Virus record (IMG/VR): IMGVR_UViG_3300033997_000258
Location: 1 to 41,087 of that record
Source of the DNA: a virus
Strand: one strand, 5' to 3'
DNA length: 41,087 nucleotides
This document shows positions 1 through 6,657 of the stretch, piece after piece (within the stretch, counting starts at the first letter, position 1; each line of letters starts with the position of its first letter). The notes beneath the pieces are model-generated. The model was given only the letters and a program-made list of their open reading frames with translations, searched no databases and was not told the origin of the DNA. Made by a program: the position numbers and the translations under genes.

Positions 1-193
1 CCGGGCGGTTGAGCCGGCGCCATGCGGCGATGGCCGTCTCGGGGTCGGCATGCTTGCTGGTCGACCTGCAGGCACACTCGACCAGGTGGCCGCCGCCGGC
101 GGAGGCGCAGCGCTTGTCGTGGATGTGTCGCGCACGGTGGCCGGCGGCGCAGTTCGGCAACCCTTCCGGGTGGCTGATATGTTCCTGGGTCAT
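1..193 (-). CDS. small Cys/His-rich phage protein, partial (runs off the left edge)
   Basis: A minus-strand reading frame starts at ATG 193-191 and stays open to the window edge (64 codons seen). It begins MTQEHISHPEGLPNC and has well-spaced Cys and His residues (NCAAGH, HDKRC, ECACRS) followed by AIAAWRRLN. That ending is typical of short phage zinc-ribbon proteins of the Lar/restriction-alleviation-like kind, in which a Cys pair precedes an AxxxWN/R motif. The start overlaps the stop of the upstream gene (ATGA), so it belongs to the early-left operon. The Lar-like assignment is only a resemblance; the second half is not in the window. Confidence 0.6.
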   Translation of the reverse strand, partial: MTQEHISHPEGLPNCAAGHRARHIHDKRCASAGGGHLVECACRSTSKHADPETAIAAWRRLNRP

Positions 194-777
194 GGCTTGT
201 TGAACTCCTCGAGGTGGGCTTCGAGCTTTTCGATCAGGAAGGTGGCTTCGGTGGCCCTGCGGCGGCGTTCGTGCGTGCTGATCGGCATGGGCCCGGCGTC
301 GCGGATCCACTTCAGCGGCTCAAGGAGCCAGCTCGCCTCTACCGGGAGCCGGGTGCGCGGGTCGACTTTCTGGCTCAGCGGCTCACAATCCGGCCCGGCC
401 CAATCCTCGCTGTCGCCGCAGCGGACGCACACGCGCCCCCGGAATTCATGCAGCTTCTCCGGTTGGATCACGCGCGGGGTTTCGAATAGGGCGCGGACAA
501 CGAGCCCACGCTGGTGGGCGGCGTAGACGTGCCCAGCGTCGGCTTGGACCCAGCAACCCGGGCCCACGTCCTTCTTGTTGCGATACTCCCAGCGGACAGG
601 CTGCGCGGTGTACAGCGCGGTCATCAGGGTGTCGGCCCACGCGCGGACCTGGTTGGCGGCAACGGCGCCGCCGGCGGGATCGACACGCCGCATGGCAGCG
701 ACGACCGCAGCGACAGGCGACGATGCCTTGGTGGCCTCGACAACGGTGGTCGGGGAAATGGGCAGTGGTGCGGTCAT
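190..777 (-). CDS. hypothetical phage protein with a CxxC zinc-ribbon-like segment
   Basis: 195 aa, start ATG at 777 overlapping the stop of the gene before it (ATGA), stop overlapping the next start. The N-terminal third is Ala/Val-rich and helical. The middle contains VCVRCGDSEDW...DCEP, a possible zinc-binding knuckle, and the C-terminus is a charged helix (ATEATFLIEKLEAHLEEF). No family is recognised with certainty. Its place in a chain of coupled small genes downstream of PL suggests an early accessory role such as host modulation or anti-restriction, but this is inference. Confidence 0.7.
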   Translation of the reverse strand: MTAPLPISPTTVVEATKASSPVAAVVAAMRRVDPAGGAVAANQVRAWADTLMTALYTAQPVRWEYRNKKDVGPGCWVQADAGHVYAAHQRGLVVRALFETPRVIQPEKLHEFRGRVCVRCGDSEDWAGPDCEPLSQKVDPRTRLPVEASWLLEPLKWIRDAGPMPISTHERRRRATEATFLIEKLEAHLEEFNKP

Positions 778-980
778 GCGAACAGGTCCAGTTGGGCCGG
801 CAGTGCCGGTGCGCGCAGCGGTGCCGGAAGCGGGGCCGGGGTAGTGGCGCGCATGCGCGCGCGCTGTGCAGCGTTGAAGGAGAACCAGTAGCCGAGGCCA
901 TTCCGTCGCGCTCGCGCCTCGCTAAGGAAGATGCGCGCTGTGTGCTTGGCCTGTGCAGCGGTGAGCAACTGGTCAGACAT
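774..980 (-). CDS. small early protein ending in a beta-clamp-binding-like motif
   Basis: 68 aa, start ATG 980 preceded on the minus strand by GGAGA at good spacing. The protein has a basic helical centre (FLSEARARRNGLGYWFSF), then a Pro/Ala-rich linker, and ends PAQLDLFA. QLDLF matches the established beta sliding clamp-binding consensus QL[S/D]LF, here at the extreme C-terminus as in many clamp clients. This suggests interaction with DnaN, which is inference. It overlaps the next gene by ATGA. The family is not otherwise recognised. Confidence 0.65.
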   Translation of the reverse strand: MSDQLLTAAQAKHTARIFLSEARARRNGLGYWFSFNAAQRARMRATTPAPLPAPLRAPALPAQLDLFA

Positions 981-1044
981 GGCGGTTCTCCGCCCGCCGC
1001 GACGGCATGGCAGAATGCCGGCGAGTCGACAGGGGGATCAGGGA

Positions 1045-1725
1045 ATGTCTAGTTGGGAGCAGTTGTGGAATGGAATCAGCCCATGCATGGAGCTTGGCGT
1101 AGGCGACTGCGTAGTGTGGTGGGATGCTTGGGCGGCAGTGGGTACTGTGCTTGCAGTTCTCACTGCCATTTTCGGTCCCTCTATCCAGCGTAGATTCATC
1201 CTGAGAAGGAAGGCCAATGCGGTTTTTGCGGCTACCTATCGCAGCGACACTTTGAAGGCAAAGATCTTCCTGGATAGCTTGGTCAAGAATTACCCGATCT
1301 CGACCGATGCAGAGGGTGCTGCAGAAGTGGAAGCCCAGTTGAAGGACTCGGCGGAGGAGCGTCAGTTGTTTGAACAGTACGCTGAAAGGCTCAGCTGCCT
1401 TGCCGACCGCGAGGTAGATGGCTCGAAATGGCCGGCGGCAGACCTTGATTTGATTTTGGCCGTTGCTCATGCCGTGCAATCTGCGAAGGACGTAGTCCAC
1501 CTCGGGCAGCACGTGAACAGTAGCAGTGCGGAGGATAGAGACTGGGCGACCATGAACCCCGTGTTTCGCAACACTATGATCGACTCTCAGGAAGACATTG
1601 ATTTCGCCGATGCGCTTCTTGCGAAGGCAACCAAATATCCTGCAGCTACACGTAGCAAGTGGCGAAATCGTTGGAAGCGCTGGAAGGATCAGTGTCGTAA
1701 CTTCCTCGCGGTGGGTAACGGCTAG
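1045..1725 (+). CDS. membrane-anchored protein of unknown function (moron candidate)
   Basis: 226 aa from ATG 1045 (MSSWEQLWNG), preceded by AGGGGG at about 9 nt. The frame extends further upstream to 931, but that part overlaps the minus-strand gene and has no ribosome binding site. The layout is a short N-terminus, one membrane segment at about residues 28-44 (WAAVGTVLAVLTAIFG), a basic stop-transfer (RRFILRRK), then a soluble helical domain with a very basic C-terminus (KWRNRWKRWKD). It lies opposite to the operon on both sides and its base composition looks less GC-rich than its neighbours. Both points suggest an independently acquired lysogenic-conversion gene. No family recognised. It converges on the next gene with a 4-base gap. 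Confidence 0.75.
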   Translation: MSSWEQLWNGISPCMELGVGDCVVWWDAWAAVGTVLAVLTAIFGPSIQRRFILRRKANAVFAATYRSDTLKAKIFLDSLVKNYPISTDAEGAAEVEAQLKDSAEERQLFEQYAERLSCLADREVDGSKWPAADLDLILAVAHAVQSAKDVVHLGQHVNSSSAEDRDWATMNPVFRNTMIDSQEDIDFADALLAKATKYPAATRSKWRNRWKRWKDQCRNFLAVGNG

Positions 1726-1729
1726 TGAG

Positions 1730-2824
1730 CTACGCATTGCCTACCGCCTGGCTGTCGAGCAGGGCGCGAAACTCGGCGATGACTTCGGTTGCGATGCGCT
1801 CCACGTAGGCGCGCTCATGCTTCTTAACGTGTTCGTGCCGGCCGCTGAGCATGTTTCCGGCCACGTAGTCCGCGTCGCATGCAGCTACGAACTGCATCAC
1901 CGTGCGCTCGCCCATAGCACCCCAGAACCCGCACCATGCCTGCCCGTAACAGGTCACCACGATTCGGCCACGCCCCAGCTCGTAGTCCTGCACGAAAACG
2001 TTGATCGGATCGAGCCCATTGCGACGTGGGATCTCGACCAGGCGGATACCGTGCGGCGACTGTCCCAGGTCCACGGCCTGCGCGGGCTGCTTGGTGTTCG
2101 CTTCCAGTGCGTCCAACTGCCACTGAGGGATCAGCCACTGCGGGATGAATTCGGCCACCCCGGCAGCGTGCGACTCAGCACTATGCGGCCACGGCACTAC
2201 CTTGGCCTCAATACTGATACCAAGGCGCGCAGCCTGGCCCTTGAACTGCTCGTTGTGCCACGCGGCGGCTTTCTCGGCATGGGCCTTGCTCGGCGCCGGA
2301 TGCACGTCATCCATACCAAGGACATGCAGGCACCACAGCTCCTGCCCCACCGGCTGTCGGTCGCCCTTCTCGATGCAGAATTCCGTTGCTTCGTCCAGAG
2401 CAACGCTATCCGGTTGCTTGGACGGCTGGCGGGCGGCGAGGCAGTAGCGCTGATCCTTTGCCATCGATGGCAGCGCCTGCTGCAAACCTTCTTCGCTGAT
2501 CGTGTCGCCTTCGCACCTGTCGATCAGGTACGCAGGGAAGTTCTCCCACGGGAACGGCGCACCCTGACCACCCGGGGAGGGCTGGGCGGAGAGGTGCCGC
2601 CATGCTTCCCATGCAGCCTGAGTGACAGGGGAGATGTAGTTCCCCGCAACCTCACTCACAAAGAGCGGCGTCACGTCTCCGGGACCGTTACCCCATCGAG
2701 TCAGTGTGTGCTTGAGCTGTTCGGCCCACGCCTGAAACTCAAGCCGATCCAGCTCGGCCTGATCCCCCAGCCTCACCCTCCCACCGGGCTGCACGTCCGC
2801 CAGGGTCTTGTTGTCGTTGCTCAT
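1730..2824 (-). CDS. large early-left phage protein, Ea22/Ead-like architecture
   Basis: 364 aa, start ATG 2824 overlapping the upstream stop by four bases. The N-terminal half contains segments such as SVALDEATEFCIEK and MAKDQRYCLAARQ that look like the modular proteins found in lambdoid early-left regions. The C-terminal third (about residues 265-340) carries a compact domain with RIVVTCYGQAWCGFWGAMG followed by a helix with CDADYVAGNML, a module I have seen as the C-terminal part of many phage early proteins, without known function. It is probably translated with the genes around it. The function is unknown; a mosaic of two or three small domains is the best description. Confidence 0.75.
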   Translation of the reverse strand: MSNDNKTLADVQPGGRVRLGDQAELDRLEFQAWAEQLKHTLTRWGNGPGDVTPLFVSEVAGNYISPVTQAAWEAWRHLSAQPSPGGQGAPFPWENFPAYLIDRCEGDTISEEGLQQALPSMAKDQRYCLAARQPSKQPDSVALDEATEFCIEKGDRQPVGQELWCLHVLGMDDVHPAPSKAHAEKAAAWHNEQFKGQAARLGISIEAKVVPWPHSAESHAAGVAEFIPQWLIPQWQLDALEANTKQPAQAVDLGQSPHGIRLVEIPRRNGLDPINVFVQDYELGRGRIVVTCYGQAWCGFWGAMGERTVMQFVAACDADYVAGNMLSGRHEHVKKHERAYVERIATEVIAEFRALLDSQAVGNA

Positions 2825-3033
2825 GCCTGCATGTCCTTGCTGTTCGTGGAACGCGCGCCGCGCGCCCTGGCTTCAAGTTGTTCGGCGACGCCGAGGTAGT
2901 AGGTGTGCCGTTCCAGACGGATCGATTCGGGAAACTGGAAGTGCTTCAGCGACTCTTCCGCCTGCACGCGCCAGGCGGCTGCCTCGCGCGCTGGGTCGTC
3001 ATCGAAAATGTCCATCTGGACCGGCTTGGCCAT
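2821..3033 (-). CDS. small early protein with N-terminal QMDIF motif
   Basis: 70 aa, start ATG 3033, stop overlapping the next gene start (ATGA). It begins MAKPVQMDIFDDDP. QMDIF is close to the beta-clamp-binding consensus QL[S/D]LF and is followed by an acidic stretch. The rest is a charged helical domain (ESLKHFQFPESIRLERHTYYLG) with a basic C-terminus. It is the second protein of this operon with a clamp-motif-like peptide. No family recognised. Confidence 0.65.
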   Translation of the reverse strand: MAKPVQMDIFDDDPAREAAAWRVQAEESLKHFQFPESIRLERHTYYLGVAEQLEARARGARSTNSKDMQA

Positions 3034-3036
3034 GGA

Positions 3037-3420
3037 TCAGTGCTTGTCGACGGCGCGGTGGCGGCTGTAGCCCATGCCTTCGATGGGGATCCCGCACCAG
3101 GTGAGCGTTGCGCCGGGGATCGGCTCGGGCCTCGCTTCGCGCCAGGGCTGTTTCGATCCGGCCTTGCGCGATCGCATCCATGCCGCCTTGGCTTCATCCC
3201 GATGCGGCTTCTGCATGCGCGCGAGGATGCGGCGCACGCAGTGCTTCAGGTCTGAAGCCTGCAGAACGATGCGCGGCGGCTGCTGGCCCTTGGCGGTGGC
3301 GTAGCCTTCGACGAACCCGGCTACCTGCTCGCGGATCTGCTCGATGCGCGGCAGTTCTCCGTTTTCCTTGTTGGCAAACTCGGGCTCGTGCTGGAAATCG
3401 ACAACGACTGAATCGGTCAT
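3037..3420 (-). CDS. hypothetical early phage protein
   Basis: 127 aa, start ATG 3420 with GAGAT upstream on the minus strand. The acidic N-terminus gives way to IEQIREQVAGFVEGYATAKGQQPPRIVLQASDLKHCVRRIL, consistent with a helical core, and then a basic Trp-containing tail. Near the C-terminus GATLTWCGIPIEGMGYSRHR resembles a short beta segment with a single Cys. No catalytic motif is visible and no family is recognised. It is separated by 3 bases from the next gene, so it belongs to the same transcription unit. Confidence 0.65.
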   Translation of the reverse strand: MTDSVVVDFQHEPEFANKENGELPRIEQIREQVAGFVEGYATAKGQQPPRIVLQASDLKHCVRRILARMQKPHRDEAKAAWMRSRKAGSKQPWREARPEPIPGATLTWCGIPIEGMGYSRHRAVDKH

Positions 3421-3501
3421 GGCGGATCTCGATGTTGAATGGGTTACCGGCGAGTGGAAGTCCGGCCGGCGCGGAGCCCGGTCACCCGGGCGGGCGGTTG
3501 C

Positions 3502-3744
3502 TCAGTGGGTGTCGTCAGCGGCCAGCGGCGCGCGCTGCCGCTCGGCGGTACGGCGCTGCATTTCGGCCTTGAAGGCTGGCCAGGTGGTCTGGAGGTCCTC
3601 CCAGCCGCGCCATGCGAAGAACACGGCGCCGATGGCGCAGGCGAGTGCGACGGCGTCGACCTGGTTGCACAGTGCCCAAGGGAGCAGTGCGAGGAGCAGG
3701 CCGACGACGACGGCGCAGAAGAAGGGCAGGGCCAGGTGGCGCAT
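3502..3744 (-). CDS. small inner-membrane protein, two membrane segments
   Basis: 80 aa, start ATG 3744 overlapping the upstream stop (ATGA). Two hydrophobic stretches are clear: LALPFFCAVVVGLLLALLPWAL (about residues 4-25) and VALACAIGAVFFAWRGW (about 32-48). They are separated by a short polar turn and followed by a charged cytoplasmic tail (AEMQRRTAERQR). This hairpin-in-membrane form is common among early phage proteins, including exclusion and holin-like types, but its place far from the lysis genes argues against a holin. Function unknown. Confidence 0.65.
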   Translation of the reverse strand: MRHLALPFFCAVVVGLLLALLPWALCNQVDAVALACAIGAVFFAWRGWEDLQTTWPAFKAEMQRRTAERQRAPLAADDTH

Positions 3745-3959
3745 CAGGCTGCTCCGCCGTGGGCGCGCGCCGCGCTGCGGACGGCAGCGACCGCACCTGC
3801 AGCGCTCTTGCCCTGCCGCAGTACGGCATTGGCGGCGAAGCTGGCGGCTGCGACGACCTGGTAGGGGAGGAGGCCCCAGCGTCGCCCGGCGCGGGCGACG
3901 ATGCCTGCGGCTGCAGCGGCGCGCTGAGCGTTGGAGTGGTGGGCGAGGGCGGCGCTCAT
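3744..3959 (-). CDS. small Ala-rich early protein
   Basis: 71 aa, start ATG 3959, stop shared with the next start (ATGA). About 40 percent alanine, with a basic patch (ARAGRRWG) and a possible amphipathic or weakly membrane-active helix (YQVVAAASFAANAVL). No motif recognised. Four-base overlaps on both sides are the main support for a real gene. Confidence 0.55.
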   Translation of the reverse strand: MSAALAHHSNAQRAAAAAGIVARAGRRWGLLPYQVVAAASFAANAVLRQGKSAAGAVAAVRSAARAHGGAA

Positions 3960-4147
3960 GCGGCGGCGTCCTGGAGCACGGCGCGCAGCTGCTTGGCTGC
4001 AGCCAGCAGCTGGTGAGCGTGCTGCTCCGCCTCGTCGGCGGTGAGGTGCAGGCGGGCAGCGCCCATGTCTGCGATGACGCGTTCGCTGACGTGGTCAGCG
4101 GTGACTTTGATCTCTGCCGATCGGCAGCCCAGGGAAAGGGTGGCCAT
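3956..4147 (-). CDS. small early phage protein
   Basis: 63 aa, start ATG 4147, three bases after the preceding stop codon. The first half is a predicted beta segment (ATLSLGCRSAEIKVTADHVSE) and the second half a helix rich in Glu, His and Leu (LTADEAEQHAHQLLAAAKQL). No family recognised; the helix with HAHQLL could be an oligomerisation element. Second gene of the PL operon. Confidence 0.6.
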   Translation of the reverse strand: MATLSLGCRSAEIKVTADHVSERVIADMGAARLHLTADEAEQHAHQLLAAAKQLRAVLQDAAA

Positions 4148-4150
4148 GGC

Positions 4151-4267
4151 TCAGCACTCCTGCCCGAAGAGGCGCTGGCCGAAGCCGACGCCTGCGCCTA
4201 CGGCGAGGGCGCCGATGGCGTAGATCGCGATGATGAGGTGCCACAGGGGCCGTTTGCGGCGCTGCAT
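4151..4267 (-). CDS. 38-aa single-span membrane peptide, first gene of the PL operon
   Basis: A very short frame: MQRRKRPLWHLIIAIYAIGA, then LAVGAGVGFGQRLFGQEC and stop. Start ATG 4267-4265 has AGGAGA about 6 nt upstream on the minus strand. A strongly basic N-terminus followed by about 20 hydrophobic residues predicts an N-in membrane helix. It lies about 50 nt downstream of the predicted PL start and is three bases from the next gene. The strong ribosome site and tight spacing support translation; the function is unknown. Confidence 0.6.
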   Translation of the reverse strand: MQRRKRPLWHLIIAIYAIGALAVGAGVGFGQRLFGQEC

Positions 4268-4325
4268 GGAGGTCTCCTGCCGCCTTGCCCCGAGGTGGAC
4301 GGGGCTTCGTGGGCGGCGTGGAGAT

Positions 4326-4354
4326 AGTAAAGCGGCGCTTTAGGTTAAAGTCAA
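4326..4354 (-). promoter_or_regulatory. PL promoter (early-left)
   Basis: On the minus strand, -35 TTGACT (4354-4349) and -10 TTTACT (4331-4326) are separated by 17 bp. The operator at 4328-4342 fills the spacer and -10, and the operator at 4351-4365 overlaps the -35. The same arrangement, with nearly the same bases, recurs at PR (6669-6697). It points at the 38-aa gene starting at 4267. Confidence 0.75.
4328..4342. promoter_or_regulatory. repressor operator OL1
   Basis: TAAAGCGGCGCTTTA is a perfect 15-bp palindrome with a central G. It is the best match to the five-site consensus in this window (AAGC-N3-GCTT core) and sits between the -35 and -10 of PL. Confidence 0.85.
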
Positions 4355-4365
4355 GCGGTGCTTTA
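4351..4365. promoter_or_regulatory. repressor operator OL2
   Basis: TCAAGCGGTGCTTTA has the same AAGC-N3-GCTT core as the other sites. Its centre is 23 bp from that of OL1 and it covers the PL -35 hexamer. Confidence 0.8.
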
Positions 4366-4414
4366 GTCTCTTTGCAAAGAAGAGCCCTCCGTGCGTGATG
4401 GGCTGTTTCAGCCA

Positions 4415-4440
4415 AAGAAAAACCCCGCCGGAGCGGGGTC
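4415..4440 (-). terminator. intrinsic terminator of the lysogeny (cI) operon
   Basis: Inverted repeat ACCCCGC (4422-4428) / GCGGGGT (4433-4439) with a 4-base loop. On the minus strand it is followed by a T-rich run (TTTTTCTTT). It lies 40 bp beyond the stop of the gene at 4480-4767 and insulates PL from leftward cI transcription. Confidence 0.85.
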
Positions 4441-4479
4441 GGAAGAGCGAGGTGCTGCTGCCGCTGATGGGCAATCAAT

Positions 4480-4767
4480 TCACCTTTGGCCAGCCTGCTT
4501 TATTGCGGCCCGAATAGTTCCAAGAGTTCCAGTCTCATGATCGTCCGGCGGTGCTGGCTGGGGCGGATGTGCCGTGCGGGGATTCGACAACGCTTGCTGC
4601 TGCTCGGTTAACGCGTTGGCTCGACGAAGCTCCATCCGGATGTCTTGGAGAATCGGCTTAATGCCAAACACCGCGAACGGCACACAGATCCAAAGGATTG
4701 CCAACACGATGCCCACGAAAAGCATCGCCAGGCCAGCCACCCCGTACCCAAGCTCGATTCCGTTCAC
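4480..4767 (-). CDS. single-span membrane protein in the rex position
   Basis: 95 aa from GTG 4767. The frame is open further upstream to a TTG at 4836, but GTG 4767 is preceded by GGAAGAGAGG at correct spacing. The N-terminus NGIELGYG leads into one long hydrophobic segment (about residues 9-35, GVAGLAMLFVGIVLAILWIC VPFAVFG). After that come a charged helix (QDIRMELRRANALTEQQQ) and a Pro-rich, probably cytoplasmic tail. It is the last gene of the leftward operon that starts with cI, so it should be made in the lysogen. Location and topology suggest a superinfection-exclusion or abortive-infection role by analogy with lambda rexAB; no sequence family is recognised. Confidence 0.75.
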   Translation of the reverse strand: MNGIELGYGVAGLAMLFVGIVLAILWICVPFAVFGIKPILQDIRMELRRANALTEQQQALSNPRTAHPPQPAPPDDHETGTLGTIRAAIKQAGQR

Positions 4768-4863
4768 ACATGCCGCCTCTCTTCCGTTCAAGGGATTCGA
4801 CAGTAGCACATCGCCGTTAGAGACCTTAAGACGCAAAGCACCAGCCGGAGCGAACTCGTGAGT

Positions 4864-5061
4864 TCAGGGCTTGGTCGCTGAGGGAGACACTTTGGGCATC
4901 GACCGGGTCTGCGTGGGCACTTGGATGATGATCAGCTGCGGAACAGCTGGCGCCTGCGGAGTGGTGATGTTTACTGGTGCCTTCGGCACAGCACTGTTCA
5001 GCGCAAAAGCCTTAGTAGTGAGCGCCAATCCGAGACCGACGAAAGTAATCCCGACGACACA
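4864..5061 (-). other. short in-frame ORF without an ordinary start, downstream of the zinc-ribbon gene
   Basis: Directly after the TAA (5064-5062) of the zinc-ribbon gene, the same frame stays open for 65 codons to TGA 4866-4864. It reads VVGITFVGLGLALTTKAFA, then LNSAVPKAPVNITTPQ and a Pro/Thr-rich tail. This looks like a signal peptide or membrane anchor plus a secreted tail. No ATG or GTG is in frame; only ATT (5049) or TTG (5028) could start it. An ATG overlapping the TAA (TAATG) is in another frame and stops after 16 codons. It may be a frameshifted gene, a readthrough extension or an unusual start. Kept as an ORF only. Confidence 0.3.
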
Positions 5062-5937
5062 TTACTGCTTTAGCTTCGAGGGGTCGAAGCCAGATGTGTC
5101 GAATTCCCAGGCAGGCGATCCTTCTTGATAGACCTCAGCTTGAATCCTGACGACATCAGCGGATGCCATTCGCCGCACGAAGTCTGAGTAGCCTCGGATG
5201 AACAGGAGCGTCGTGGAATTGTCGCTTGGGCCAGCGGCTTCATACGTTCTCGGCTTTTCATCTCCGAACCGCACGAGCACCTTGCAGCCGGAGTAGCTCC
5301 TGCAGAGCAGCTGTCCGCGCTCGATGCTCATGATGACATCGCTTCCATGCTGTGGGTGCTTGCGGATGGTGAGCGTAGCGTGCTGCGGCCTTGAATACGG
5401 ACGATCGAACTCATGAGTATTGCTGCTCGACACTTCAGCTGTTACCGAAGCTTCGCTGGTCATTGGGTCGTCGTAGGAGCGATAGACCCATTGCTTTCCC
5501 AGATTGGCCTTCCTCACGTCTTCTTCTAGCTCGGGGATAAGCTTGGATGCTGCAGTCCCCTCAGTTGTGCCGGGGAAGGAGCCTGCCAGGTCTGTTGCTG
5601 TAAGAAGGCGAGCTTCCGCATAACGGCTAGCGTCGTTCATCTCCGCGAATAGCCGAGATTTCTTTTGCTCAGGAGCCTCACTCGGAGCAGCACCAGATGT
5701 CACTCCGGGACTACTAGCGGTGTGATCGAGCGGCGGCGAACACATGGCTACCAGAAGCACTATCGCTGCCATCAAGACAAATACAGCGCATCCGGCTTTC
5801 ATTACACCATTGGCCCCAGCACTCGGTGGAGCTGGAAGGGTCCCTTGCCTAGGCCTATTAGGGTGACCGCAATTCGGGCAAGCTTCGGCTTGGTCACTGA
5901 TCTGCCGTCCACACTCTTCACATGCGATAAGCGCCAC
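5062..5937 (-). CDS. zinc-ribbon membrane protein with exported domain (lysogenic operon)
   Basis: 291 aa from GTG 5937, giving the typical zinc-ribbon N-terminus MALIACEECG with GGGG just upstream. A TTG 39 bases earlier is a weaker choice. Residues about 6-27 hold CEECGRQ...ACPNCGHP, a four-Cys ribbon. After a Pro-rich linker comes one membrane segment (about residues 48-66, GCAVFVLMAAIVLLVAM) and then a large domain of about 210 aa that should lie outside the cytoplasm. The exported part has alternating beta-like segments with LLCRSYSGCKVLVRFGD and a C-terminal TTLLFIRGYSDFVRRM helix. The gene is 22 bp downstream of cI, so it is probably co-transcribed in the lysogen. Function unknown; a membrane sensor or exclusion factor fits the context. 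Confidence 0.8.
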   Translation of the reverse strand: MALIACEECGRQISDQAEACPNCGHPNRPRQGTLPAPPSAGANGVMKAGCAVFVLMAAIVLLVAMCSPPLDHTASSPGVTSGAAPSEAPEQKKSRLFAEMNDASRYAEARLLTATDLAGSFPGTTEGTAASKLIPELEEDVRKANLGKQWVYRSYDDPMTSEASVTAEVSSSNTHEFDRPYSRPQHATLTIRKHPQHGSDVIMSIERGQLLCRSYSGCKVLVRFGDEKPRTYEAAGPSDNSTTLLFIRGYSDFVRRMASADVVRIQAEVYQEGSPAWEFDTSGFDPSKLKQ

Positions 5938-5959
5938 CGCATCCCCCTGTTCTGATCCG

Positions 5960-6637
5960 TCAGTTGAATCTATCAATTCGATTACGCAGGTAAACCTTGC
6001 CTCCGATTACGGTGTGAGGAGGCATGGGGAATGCTGGATACAGCCCTGCGTTTGCGCTGACTACATACACGGCATCGCCTCGATCCTGGAGGGCCTTTAC
6101 TTGCTGGCCATTGCCGGTGTTGAGCAAGTAAATCCCATCACCATCGAATGCAGTGACGCCCGTGTCGACCATCAGGGATTCCCCAGGATTGATTACGGGG
6201 ATCATCGAGTCCCCACGACCGGTAACCAGTACAAGTCGCCCAGGAGGTGGGACGAACCCAACGACCGACCGTATGTAGGTTGGTGCAAAGTCCATCGCAC
6301 GCACGACGTCCGGAAAATCCTCGTTGATAGCTCCATCCCCCATGTCGGCATCTCCATCCAGCTGCTGGACGCGAACATAGCTCTGCGTGGTCGCAGGAGT
6401 GGAGACGACTGCTGCGGCCTCTCCCATCCCGAAGTGGGATAGCGGTTTGCCAGTCAGCTGAGCCAGCTTTGGAAGCTTCCGCTTGTCGACTTTGCCCGTG
6501 CGCAGCCAGCCCGACACTGCCTGCTCAGTGACACCAAAGGAATCTGCGATCCCTTTCTGGGTCAACTTGGACTCTTCAATGGCCGAACGGATGGCGGCCG
6601 CCATGGCGGAATTGTCAAGCATTGCTTGATTGTCCAT
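5960..6637 (-). CDS. cI: CI-type phage repressor (HTH plus S24 peptidase)
   Basis: 225 aa from ATG 6637 (MDNQAMLDNS); a TTG at 6652 and ATG codons at 6622 and 6604 are alternatives, none with a strong ribosome site. Residues about 27-46 form an HTH (QKGIADSFGVTEQAVSGWLR). The C-terminal half is a LexA/CI S24 domain with catalytic Ser144 in GDSMIPV and Lys181 in GQQVKAL, so RecA-stimulated autocleavage and SOS induction are expected. The usual Ala-Gly cleavage dipeptide is not obvious; a Met-Gly at about residues 99-100 is a candidate. It should bind the five AAGC-N3-GCTT operators, one of which lies within its own first codons, implying autoregulation. Confidence 0.93.
   Translation of the reverse strand: MDNQAMLDNSAMAAAIRSAIEESKLTQKGIADSFGVTEQAVSGWLRTGKVDKRKLPKLAQLTGKPLSHFGMGEAAAVVSTPATTQSYVRVQQLDGDADMGDGAINEDFPDVVRAMDFAPTYIRSVVGFVPPPGRLVLVTGRGDSMIPVINPGESLMVDTGVTAFDGDGIYLLNTGNGQQVKALQDRGDAVYVVSANAGLYPAFPMPPHTVIGGKVYLRNRIDRFN
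6615..6629. promoter_or_regulatory. repressor operator inside the start of cI (OR3-like)
   Basis: TCAAGCATTGCTTGA is a perfect 15-bp palindrome with the same AAGC-N3-GCTT core. It covers codons 3-8 of cI (from ATG 6637) and includes the alternative start ATG 6622. Its centre is 43 bp from that of the 6658-6672 site. Confidence 0.7.
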
Positions 6638-6657
6638 GGGGTGCCGAGCCAATGTAA

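Noticed and set aside
1598-2899. Long plus-strand open frame of 433 codons.
   Set aside because: It is the shadow of the minus-strand genes at 1730-2824 and 2821-3033. It lacks a ribosome site, and its protein is low-quality Arg/Leu/Pro/His-rich sequence.
3476-3491. Hairpin GCCCGG-TCAC-CCGGGC in the gap between the genes at 3037-3420 and 3502-3744, considered as terminator or nut-like site.
   Set aside because: No T run on either strand and no boxA-like sequence; a GC-rich chance palindrome is as likely.
3344-4327. Plus-strand open frame of 327 codons across the early-left small genes.
   Set aside because: GC-rich antisense shadow of five overlapping minus-strand genes; the protein is Arg/Gly/Ala-rich without folding pattern.
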